Both the position numbers and the translations under genes were made by a program. The notes under the pieces were generated by a model. The model worked only from the letters and a program-made list of their open reading frames with translations, was not told the DNA's origin and did no database searches. From assembly GCF_016745835.1 (NCBI RefSeq), contig NZ_JAERVL010000015.1:62001-126000 (forward strand): a stretch of 64,000 bases of DNA, read 5' to 3'. This DNA comes from Caldalkalibacillus salinus (GTDB lineage: Bacteria > Bacillota > Bacilli > Caldalkalibacillales > JCM-10596). Shown in pieces: positions 57,492 to 64,000 of this stretch. Numbering within the stretch: position 1 is the first letter of the stretch; every line of letters starts with the position of its first letter.

Positions 57492-58862
57492 TTACTGTTT
57501 AGGTATATATAGGAGCTGCCCTTCTCTTAACTCTTGTGTACTCATACGATTCACTCTCATAATATCTGTCACTCTGAGCTCGTAACGTTCTGCTATGTCT
57601 TCTAATGATTCATTCTTTTGTGTGATGCACATGGTGAGACGAGTGTATGCCTGCCCTTCTTCTTCACGCCCCGACATGAGTTGTGCTAGGAAATCCGTTG
57701 TTGTGGATTCTGTCTGGTCTGTTTCAAATGTGTCTGCATCCGGTGAATCAGTGGCGTGAAAGTTTGTTTTCACTCTACCATCAAATAATGGTATGACTTT
57801 CCCGTCTGTATCTGCTTCGCGGTCAACTATTGACGCATCCAGTTGTTCAGATTCATTTAATCCCTCATGTTCATCTTGGTCGTCTCTAGAATCTAGTGAC
57901 TCTTGCGCTTCGTCAATGTCATCGTCGCCTTGGTCTACAGTATCTGCTGTTGCTCCCTCTTGGTGGACACTTTGTCGTTCAGGTGTCTGCGTGGCTTCTA
58001 CTGTTTCTGGCCCCGTTTGATCTTGTTCCGTCTGACTTTGTTCTGCCCTGTCTTGAGCGCAAGATTCATACTCAGTTTCTGGATCATTGCTGTTTGGACT
58101 GTGACGATAAAAAGGTTCGGGCGGCACTTCTTTATCAACTTCAGACGCCCCTCTTATCTCCTGGCCTTCATCTGACTGAGCGTCGCTCATGCTTTGGTGG
58201 TCTTGGTGGTCTGAACTTCCAGTCCTGGCTTCTTGACCTTCTCCTGCTGGTTCTTCAGCTTTTTGCTGTGAAAATTGTAGGGGTGGAGGCGTGTTTTCAT
58301 GTTCATTTTCAGATGATTCGTCTTTTGTCGCTGCCACATCAAAAGCGGGATAGTGGGAGTCCGCACGAAATTCACCGTCTTTTTTCTCTAGTACGACATC
58401 CTTTTCTTTCTCCATCTCAATCCCTAAAATTGCGATATCCGCTTCTATATCGAGGCGATGTGAATCGACAATATGGTAGTCAAACTGCTCAACATGCACG
58501 TAAACGCGATTGAGATCCTCTACTTTTTCCTGGGGTACGGTCACGTCCACAGGAAAATACTTTTCTATTTTATTACGATAATCTTTTTCGTATATTTCTT
58601 TTTGATCCACTCTAAGGGGTTGAAAATGTAATTGATCTGCTAATGAACTCGAGTCTAACTCGAAACCGTCCTCCTCATCTTTGGCATTAAACTTTCCTGT
58701 CAATACTAAGCTTCCTCTAATGGTCACTAACCCACTATCACCTTCGACTTCAACATCCGGCTCCAAAGATAGACTTGTCACTTCTATGTGCCGTGCTTGA
58801 TGGTCTAACCAAATGGATTCATTCAACTGAAACCGAATGGGTGAATGTTGTTCGGCTGCCAT
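57492..58862 (-). CDS. spoVID: Stage VI sporulation protein D (SpoVID)
   Basis: A 456-residue coat encasement protein. The N-terminal beta domain (IRFQLNESIWLDHQARHIEV) is followed by a long, highly acidic, Glu/Asp/Gln/Ser-rich linker (residues of about 170-400) and a C-terminal LysM (RLTMCITQKNESLEDIAERYELR). SpoVID recruits SafA and other coat layers. The second ATG (58862) is preferred: GGAGGAGG lies 6 bases upstream, and an ATG two codons earlier abuts it. A sigma-E-type promoter precedes it. Confidence 0.9.
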   Translation of the reverse strand: MAAEQHSPIRFQLNESIWLDHQARHIEVTSLSLEPDVEVEGDSGLVTIRGSLVLTGKFNAKDEEDGFELDSSSLADQLHFQPLRVDQKEIYEKDYRNKIEKYFPVDVTVPQEKVEDLNRVYVHVEQFDYHIVDSHRLDIEADIAILGIEMEKEKDVVLEKKDGEFRADSHYPAFDVAATKDESSENEHENTPPPLQFSQQKAEEPAGEGQEARTGSSDHQDHQSMSDAQSDEGQEIRGASEVDKEVPPEPFYRHSPNSNDPETEYESCAQDRAEQSQTEQDQTGPETVEATQTPERQSVHQEGATADTVDQGDDDIDEAQESLDSRDDQDEHEGLNESEQLDASIVDREADTDGKVIPLFDGRVKTNFHATDSPDADTFETDQTESTTTDFLAQLMSGREEEGQAYTRLTMCITQKNESLEDIAERYELRVTDIMRVNRMSTQELREGQLLYIPKQ

Positions 58863-58896
58863 CGTCATCCTCCTCCCGAAATAGACCTTTACGATA

Positions 58897-58926
58897 ATAT
58901 ATATGGGAATGTCCTTTTGAATATTC
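58897..58926 (-). promoter_or_regulatory. Candidate sigma-E promoter of spoVID
   Basis: Leftward GAATATT (58926-58920), 14 bases, then CATATATAT (58905-58897), against the sigma-E pattern KMATATT-N14-15-CATACAMT. The -35 is perfect and the -10 partial. spoVID is sigma-E dependent in B. subtilis, which supports this. Confidence 0.6.
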
Positions 58927-59126
58927 TACTTGATTTCATCTTTTGACCTTACGATAGTAGCGTGGCGTTAACCGCTGAGGACATAACCCATTATTTTTAC
59001 AATATTTACAAAATAAACGTGTCAGCTTATGTTAAACTAAAATTATGTTCATAATGTCTCGTTTTTTCTTGATTTTCCTTGGTGTTCTTTCTTTAAAAGA
59101 CTGATTGTGATCCTATTGAAAAAGAG

Positions 59127-59432
59127 GTGTATCGTATCATTCAAAGGATGTTAAAAGAGTCAAAAGAGTCAAATGTGCAGCCTAAGCATCTTTTATATAT
59201 CTATGGTGGTTTCTTATTTTTAACATGGACCATTCATCTTTTTACCGTTGAACATTATACTAAGGAACACATGACAACTGGGATGATCTTCATTATCATT
59301 GTTTTAGCTTATTTTTTTCCCTGTATTTATTTGTATCACAAAAGTGAATGGGGAAAAAAGATCGTCGTAAGCAGTTTGATTTTATTATCCATTCTCATCA
59401 TAATAAGATTGATGTTCCTTATCATTTCGTAA
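59127..59432 (+). CDS. Small membrane protein of unknown function
   Basis: A 101-residue protein with three hydrophobic segments (LLYIYGGFLFLTWTIHLF, MIFIIIVLAYFFPCIYLY, VVSSLILLSILIIIRLMFLI) and a basic N-terminus. I see no family. The start may be GTG at 59127 or ATG at 59148; both ribosome sites are poor, which lowers confidence. A sigma-A-like promoter (TTTACA 59005, 17 bases, TATGTT 59028) lies upstream. Confidence 0.5.
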   Translation: MYRIIQRMLKESKESNVQPKHLLYIYGGFLFLTWTIHLFTVEHYTKEHMTTGMIFIIIVLAYFFPCIYLYHKSEWGKKIVVSSLILLSILIIIRLMFLIIS

Positions 59433-59503
59433 ATAAAAAATTGTGCTTCCATTCATGTATAGTTTTTTACTATTCGCGTTTTATGGAAAAAAGGACACAA
59501 AGA

Positions 59504-59548
59504 AAGCTTGTAGAAAAGAGAACCTTACGGTGCTGTTTCTACAAGCTT
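59504..59548. repeat. Perfect 13-bp inverted repeat
   Basis: AAGCTTGTAGAAA (59504-59516) is exactly repeated in inverted form (59536-59548) around a 19-base loop. On the leftward strand the following sequence is modestly T-rich, so it may be the terminator of the CuA gene; no T run exists on the other side. Confidence 0.6.
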
Positions 59549-59644
59549 ATTTGAGAATCATGGGTAACATGCATCAAATCCGATATACTTAATATATGTT
59601 TTTATGACTCTATAAGTATAACGTCTTTGCTATTCCTTGCTATC

Positions 59645-60070
59645 TTATTCTACCACTAATGTGGCCACCATATCTTTATGACCGTTACCACATGGTATAC
59701 TACATTCAATACGATATTCACCCGGTTCTAATTGTACGGTTTCTGAGCCAGCGCCATTAATCATCACATCAGTTCCGACGACTGCAATACCGTGGTGTCC
59801 ATCCGCATTTTCAAGATTAATGGTCACCTCTCCAGAGGAAACAGTGTAAGCGTCTTGATCAAATTCAAAGTTTGATGCAACCACTGTCACTTCTTGAGCG
59901 TCAGCGGACGCCTCTGTCCCTTCTGCTTCGTTTTCTGCATTGGAGTCAGTATTTTCAGTTTCTGTCACATCATCATCGGCTGGTGTAGTCGTAGGTTCTT
60001 CGCTATTCCCACAAGCCACCAAGACAGAGAATAGTAATACGAATATGGCTAATGTTAAAACTTTTCGCAT
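59645..60070 (-). CDS. Stand-alone CuA-type cupredoxin lipoprotein
   Basis: A 141-residue lipoprotein (signal MRKVLTLAIFVLLFSVLVAC, then a linker rich in T, E and N). The mature domain has a COX2-type CuA site: a histidine in DGHHGIAV plus CSIPCGNGHKDM, giving the two Cys, His and Met ligands, with no transmembrane helices beyond the lipid anchor. Such proteins are found near terminal oxidases; no oxidase gene is in this window, so electron transfer or copper handling are inferences. It is monocistronic between spoVID and hemL. Confidence 0.82.
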   Translation of the reverse strand: MRKVLTLAIFVLLFSVLVACGNSEEPTTTPADDDVTETENTDSNAENEAEGTEASADAQEVTVVASNFEFDQDAYTVSSGEVTINLENADGHHGIAVVGTDVMINGAGSETVQLEPGEYRIECSIPCGNGHKDMVATLVVE

Positions 60071-60190
60071 ATATAAAGACCTCCTTTTGCGTTGGTAAAT
60101 GTTTCATACTGCTATTATAAAACGAATAAACCTACCTCAACACCAATATATAAGGCAGAAATCTGACAAGATTATTACGAAGATGTGAAC

Positions 60191-60221
60191 ATTAAAAAGA
60201 TCCCCCAAGTGTCGGGGGATC
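60191..60221 (-). terminator. Terminator after hemL
   Basis: GATCCCCC (60221-60214) and GGGGGATC (60206-60199) form a perfect 8-bp stem; five T follow on the leftward strand. Confidence 0.88.
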
Positions 60222-60238
60222 CGTATCTATATGTGAGG

Positions 60239-61540
60239 TTACGCTTGCTGTTCATTGGCTAAAATGCTTAAAGCCTTATCATTCGCTTCGATCGTACGAT
60301 CTAAATCCTCTTGTGTATGAGCAGTGGATATGAACATACCCTCGAACTGTGAAGGCGCAATATAGATGCCTTCTTCTGTCATCAGTTGGAAATAACGAGC
60401 GAACCTAGATAAGTCTGACTGACTTGCCTGCTCAAAGTTCTCGACAGGTCCTTCAGTAAAGAAAAATCCGAGCATGGATCCCACGCGATTAATGTGATAC
60501 GGGATTTGATGCTTTTCAGCGTTACGACGTATCCCTGCTTCTAAATAGGCCCCTTTTTCCTCCAGAGCGTCATACTGCTCAGGAGTCATAAGTGACAGGG
60601 TTTCGAAACCTGCCGTCATCGCTAGTGGATTCCCAGATAACGTACCCGCTTGGTAAATTGGACCGTCTGGCGCCACGTGGTCCATAATCTCTTTCTTACC
60701 ACCGTATGCCCCAACTGGTAAACCTCCACCGACGACCTTCCCGAAGCAGGTTAAATCCGGTATGACATCATATAGTCCTTGGGCACAGCTGTAGCCGACT
60801 CTAAAACCTGTCATCACTTCGTCGAAGATCAGCAGCGTCCCATTCTGATCTGTGAGTTCACGTAAGCCTTCTAAAAATCCTGGCAACGGTGGTACAACCC
60901 CCATATTCCCCGCTACAGGTTCTACAATAACCGCAGCGATATCGTCACCAAACTTTTCAAACGCTAATTTGGCACTATCGAGGTCATTGTAGTGGACCGT
61001 AATGGTATGTTCAGCCGTCGATGCTGGCACACCAGGTGAATCTGGAAGTGATAAGGTCGCGACACCCGATCCCGCTTTAATCAGGAGGGAATCCGCATGT
61101 CCGTGGTAACATCCAACGAACTTAAGAATTTTTTGACGTCCCGTAAAACCACGAGCTAGTCGCAGTGCGCTCATTGTCGCTTCTGTCCCGGAGTTGACCA
61201 TGCGGACAATGTCAACGGATGGCACTCGATCCACAACGAGCTTAGCGAGCTGAGTTTCTATTTCAGTAGGAGCCCCAAAACTCGTCCCTTTTTCAGTGGT
61301 GGTTTTTAGTGCTTCTACCACCTGCGGATGCGCATGTCCTGCAATGAGTGGGCCCCAAGAAGCCACATAGTCAATAAACTCATTTCCATCCATATCCGTT
61401 AGTCTGGCACCCTGTCCACTTTCAAAATATATTGGGCTCATATTAACAGATTTCATCGCTCTAACGGGGCTATTTACACCACCAGGTATAACCTGTTTTG
61501 CTTCTTCAAAGGCTTGTACAGATTTTTCGTAATGTCGCAT
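60239..61540 (-). CDS. hemL: Glutamate-1-semialdehyde 2,1-aminomutase
   Basis: A 433-residue PLP enzyme making 5-aminolevulinate. The PLP lysine is in [17 protein letters not shown], the start [22 protein letters not shown] is standard, and [21 protein letters not shown] is present. It ends the leftward hemC-hemD-hemB-hemL series and is followed by a terminator; its ATG overlaps the hemB stop. Confidence 0.97.
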   Translation of the reverse strand: MRHYEKSVQAFEEAKQVIPGGVNSPVRAMKSVNMSPIYFESGQGARLTDMDGNEFIDYVASWGPLIAGHAHPQVVEALKTTTEKGTSFGAPTEIETQLAKLVVDRVPSVDIVRMVNSGTEATMSALRLARGFTGRQKILKFVGCYHGHADSLLIKAGSGVATLSLPDSPGVPASTAEHTITVHYNDLDSAKLAFEKFGDDIAAVIVEPVAGNMGVVPPLPGFLEGLRELTDQNGTLLIFDEVMTGFRVGYSCAQGLYDVIPDLTCFGKVVGGGLPVGAYGGKKEIMDHVAPDGPIYQAGTLSGNPLAMTAGFETLSLMTPEQYDALEEKGAYLEAGIRRNAEKHQIPYHINRVGSMLGFFFTEGPVENFEQASQSDLSRFARYFQLMTEEGIYIAPSQFEGMFISTAHTQEDLDRTIEANDKALSILANEQQA

Positions 61541-62517
61541 TATTTATCATCTCCTAACCATTTGGCAACGTCTTTGGCATGGTAGGTCAATATCATGTCA
61601 GCTCCGGCTCGCTTGAATCCTGTTAGTAATTCTAATACGACCTCCCGTTCATCAATCCAGCCGTTTTGGGCTGCCGCTTTCACCATGGCGTATTCACCAC
61701 TCACATTATAAGCGGCTACAGGGTATTGAAACTCGTCTTTTATTTCTCTCATAATATCCATATACGCCATTGCAGGCTTGACCATTAACATGTCGGCACC
61801 CTGCTCAATATCTGCTCTCGCTTCTCGTAGGGCTTCCTCTCTATTCGCTGGGTCCATCTGGTAAGTGCGTCGATCCCCAAACTGAGGCGTGGAGTGAGCG
61901 GCATCTCGAAAAGGGCCATAGAAAGATGAAGCATATTTGACTGCATAAGATAGGATAGGAATATCTTCATAACCAGCCTCATCTAATCCGGATCTAATCG
62001 CCTCCACGAATCCGTCCATCATATTTGAAGGGGCGATGACGTCCGCTCCAGCTTTCGCTTGTGACACGGCCGTTTTCACTAATTGATTAAGGGAAGGATC
62101 ATTTAAAACCTTGCCATTTTCTACAACACCACAGTGCCCGTGATCCGTGTATTGGCACAGACAGGTGTCGGCCATAATGACCAACTCAGGTGCCGTTTCT
62201 TTGGCGACTTTAATGGCTTGCTGTACAATGCCATTTTCAGCGTAAGCTTGATGTCCATGTGGATCTTTTTCCGTTGGTACGCCGAATAAGATAACGGAAG
62301 GAATGCCTAGACGTTGAACTTCCTTTAATTCTTCTACGAGATATTTTAATGAGTAATGGTATACACCGGGCATTGAAGGAACTTCCTTTGTCGGTTGTTC
62401 TGCTCCTTCTACGACAAATATAGGATAAATGAGATCTTGAACACTTAGAGCATGTTCTCTGACCATCTTTCTCAGGCCTGAGTGACCTCTTAATCTACGA
62501 TGGCGTTCATAACTCAT
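61540..62517 (-). CDS. hemB: Delta-aminolevulinic acid dehydratase (porphobilinogen synthase)
   Basis: A 325-residue enzyme condensing two ALA. The Schiff-base lysine lies in [14 protein letters not shown], and zinc-type cysteines are in [18 protein letters not shown]; the [18 protein letters not shown] segment follows. It overlaps the upstream hemL by one base on the leftward strand. Confidence 0.97.
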   Translation of the reverse strand: MSYERHRRLRGHSGLRKMVREHALSVQDLIYPIFVVEGAEQPTKEVPSMPGVYHYSLKYLVEELKEVQRLGIPSVILFGVPTEKDPHGHQAYAENGIVQQAIKVAKETAPELVIMADTCLCQYTDHGHCGVVENGKVLNDPSLNQLVKTAVSQAKAGADVIAPSNMMDGFVEAIRSGLDEAGYEDIPILSYAVKYASSFYGPFRDAAHSTPQFGDRRTYQMDPANREEALREARADIEQGADMLMVKPAMAYMDIMREIKDEFQYPVAAYNVSGEYAMVKAAAQNGWIDEREVVLELLTGFKRAGADMILTYHAKDVAKWLGDDK

Positions 62518-62521
62518 AAAC

Positions 62522-63352
62522 TCACACCTCTCTGTGTATAATATACGCTTCTATAGCCTCTATTAACCCTTCTACTGTTTGCTTTCTAGCTTCTATATGA
62601 ACAGGGTAGCCCAAATCCATTGCCGTTCGTGTTGTTATGGGGCCTATTGAGGCCAAGTACAACGAAGAGGACTTAATCTGATTAAAGTCAAGTTCCTGTT
62701 CTCGTAACCAATAATCAAAATGGCGCATAGCTGAAGAACTCGTGAAGGTGACGACGTCGACCTGTTGGGATTTCAGCATTGTTTGTAGTTTAGGATAAGT
62801 TTGATTCGGTTTGATGGTCCGGTAAAGGACGTACGCTGTCACATCAAGTCCTTTTTCACGCATCGCCTGGGCGAGTGCTGGCCTGGACAAATTGCCATGA
62901 GGAAACAGAATCTTCTCATGACGCCCAACGTGTGGGAGCCACTCCTGTATCAAACCTTCCTGCGTGTGTCTTTGAGGAATGAAAGTGGCCGATAGTCCGT
63001 ACTTCTGTAATTGTTTATTCGTTTTATGCCCTACAGTGACAATTGAGACGCCCCCAGCCAAGAGTCGTTTATAAAGGGATTCATGCTGGGGCTCCTGCTT
63101 ATCCCTCGCGTTTTGTTCGAAAAAAAATCGCACGCTGTTTGCACTCGTTAATAGTAACCAATCATACTGCTCTATATGTCCATCAATACCTTTCAGCTGC
63201 TCGGAGGTGTGTGCAGGTATGATGTCAATCATTGGAAAGAGAAAAGGCCTTCCGCCCCTCGTTCTAATTTTATCCATGAACGATTGCGCTTGGTTTTTCG
63301 CTCTTGTGACCACAATGCGCTTTTCCTTTAATGGATAAAGCGGCTCAGTCAT
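62522..63352 (-). CDS. hemD: Uroporphyrinogen-III synthase
   Basis: A 276-residue two-domain protein that cyclises and flips ring D. Conservation is low in this family, but the start ([18 protein letters not shown]), [14 protein letters not shown] and [15 protein letters not shown] motifs fit. It overlaps the hemC stop by one base and precedes hemB by 4 bases. Confidence 0.88.
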   Translation of the reverse strand: MTEPLYPLKEKRIVVTRAKNQAQSFMDKIRTRGGRPFLFPMIDIIPAHTSEQLKGIDGHIEQYDWLLLTSANSVRFFFEQNARDKQEPQHESLYKRLLAGGVSIVTVGHKTNKQLQKYGLSATFIPQRHTQEGLIQEWLPHVGRHEKILFPHGNLSRPALAQAMREKGLDVTAYVLYRTIKPNQTYPKLQTMLKSQQVDVVTFTSSSAMRHFDYWLREQELDFNQIKSSSLYLASIGPITTRTAMDLGYPVHIEARKQTVEGLIEAIEAYIIHREV

Positions 63353-64000
63353 TACGAATCAAGACCTTCCTTTACTTTATCTAAGATATCTTTAGCCCCT
63401 CGCTGGATCAGAGCTTGCGCAACCTGCCGTCCTAAGGCTTGAGGGTCATCTCCTGTTAATGTTTGCTTTAAAATGGTTTCACCGTCGGGTGAACCGACGA
63501 ATCCGGTCAATTGGATGGTCTCATCCTCCAAAGTGGCATGTCCCCCTACAGGTACCTGACACCCACCCTCTATTTCAGCTAGAAAAACGCGTTCCGCTTC
63601 CACCGTTTTTCCTGTTTCGGCATGATGCACCTTTGTCAATAAGTCGATGACTTCATTATCATCCGATCGACATTCAATGCCAAGCGCACCCTGACCAACA
63701 GCGGGTAAACAGACGTCATGAGGTAAGTATTGTGTCACGGTATCTTCGGACCAGCCCATACGTTTCAAACCAGAAGCGGCAAGAATAATGGCGTCAAAGT
63801 TTTCTTCGCGTAGCTTTCTTAAGCGGCTATCAATGTTACCTCTAATCCAATGTACCTTCAGATCTGGACGATAGTGTAGGATTTGAGCAGACCGTCTTAA
63901 ACTACTCGTACCGACAACGGCACCTGCTGGTAGTTCATCAAGAGGTTGGTGGTCGTTAGAAATAAAAACGTCTCTTGGGTCCTCGCGCTCAGGTATACAA
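63352..64000 (-). CDS. hemC: Porphobilinogen deaminase (hydroxymethylbilane synthase), partial
   Basis: The C-terminal ~215 residues of a leftward gene whose start lies beyond the window edge. Reading from the edge it begins IPEREDPRDVFISNDH, with the binding motif AGAVVGTSSLRRSAQI and the dipyrromethane cofactor cysteine in AEIEGGCQVPVGGHA. It forms hydroxymethylbilane for hemD. An ATG inside the gene at 63768 is not the start. Confidence 0.95.
   Translation of the reverse strand, partial: CIPEREDPRDVFISNDHQPLDELPAGAVVGTSSLRRSAQILHYRPDLKVHWIRGNIDSRLRKLREENFDAIILAASGLKRMGWSEDTVTQYLPHDVCLPAVGQGALGIECRSDDNEVIDLLTKVHHAETGKTVEAERVFLAEIEGGCQVPVGGHATLEDETIQLTGFVGSPDGETILKQTLTGDDPQALGRQVAQALIQRGAKDILDKVKEGLDS

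Noticed and set aside
57793-58513. Long rightward frames opposite spoVID (75, 205 and 90 codons)
   Set aside because: They are antisense shadows of the acidic linker, whose GA-rich codons leave few stops on the opposite strand.
59504-59548. A MITE or IS end
   Set aside because: The perfect inverted repeat has a 19-base loop and no target duplication or transposase; a terminator is simpler.

Overview
The window is a chromosomal stretch of a spore-forming, low-to-mid-GC Bacillales bacterium. Gene order closely follows the Bacillus subtilis secDF-queA-ruvAB-safA-obg-spo0B-spoIVF-minCD-mreBCD-radC-maf-spoIIB-folC-valS-ysxE-spoVID-hem region, and sporulation genes are scattered throughout. Several features differ from B. 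subtilis: a true ruvC, an RNase E/G gene (rng), murC beside folC, hom-thrC-thrB between pheA and pheB, and a hexuronate island between spoIVFA and minD. An alkaliphilic or thermophilic Bacillaceae such as a Caldalkalibacillus relative would fit, but I cannot establish the genus from sequence alone.

Layout. 0-4.6 kb: start of secD, comN, a small membrane exporter, spoVB, yrbG, yrzE, yajC. 4.6-11.2 kb: tRNA queuosine genes tgt/queA, a large SpoIID-like protein and ruvCAB, reading leftward as one unit. 11.3-16.0 kb: bofC, yebC, coxA, a CotS-type gene and safA. 16.0-21.0 kb: pheA, thrB, thrC, hom, pheB. 21.2-27.7 kb: obgE, spo0B, rpmA, prp, rplU with its leader, rng, spoIVFB, spoIVFA. 27.8-37.0 kb: an accessory island with a small putative spore gene, uxuB, uxuA, a YjmD-type dehydrogenase, a TRAP transporter, a YjmC-type dehydrogenase, an orphan 6-phospho-3-hexuloisomerase, two gene remnants and a LacI regulator. 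37.4-44.4 kb: minDC, mreBCD, radC, maf, a DUF4321 gene, spoIIB. 44.6-49.1 kb: a GAF-GGDEF protein, murC, folC. 49.2-55.5 kb: a secreted orphan protein, valS with a T-box, a small membrane gene and a BCCT transporter. 55.5-58.9 kb: ysxE, a divergent ysxE-like gene, spoVID. 59.1-64.0 kb: a small membrane gene, a stand-alone CuA lipoprotein, hemL, hemB, hemD and most of hemC.

How the genes work together. The spore genes cover coat morphogenesis (SafA, SpoVID, YsxE, CotS-like), the cortex and engulfment (SpoVB, CoxA, SpoIIB, SpoIID-like) and the sigma-K checkpoint (BofC, SpoIVFA, SpoIVFB). The island resembles the B. subtilis uxaC-yjmBCD-uxuAB cluster with a TRAP system in place of the symporter. 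Its promoter has a cre site inside the spacer and two tandem LacI-type operators. Between lacI and hxlB lie C-terminal remnants of a PfkB-type sugar kinase and, less certainly, a hexulose-phosphate-synthase-like protein.

The most unusual signal is a recurrent leader design. At five genes (bofC, coxA, the CotS-like gene, safA and the small gene at 27815-28093) the Shine-Dalgarno sequence lies in the 3' arm of a hairpin. In two of them (bofC and the small gene) a good forespore-type promoter sits within the 5' half, so that transcripts starting there would lack the sequestering arm while readthrough transcripts would contain it. This would be a start-site-gated translation switch. It is inferred from sequence only.
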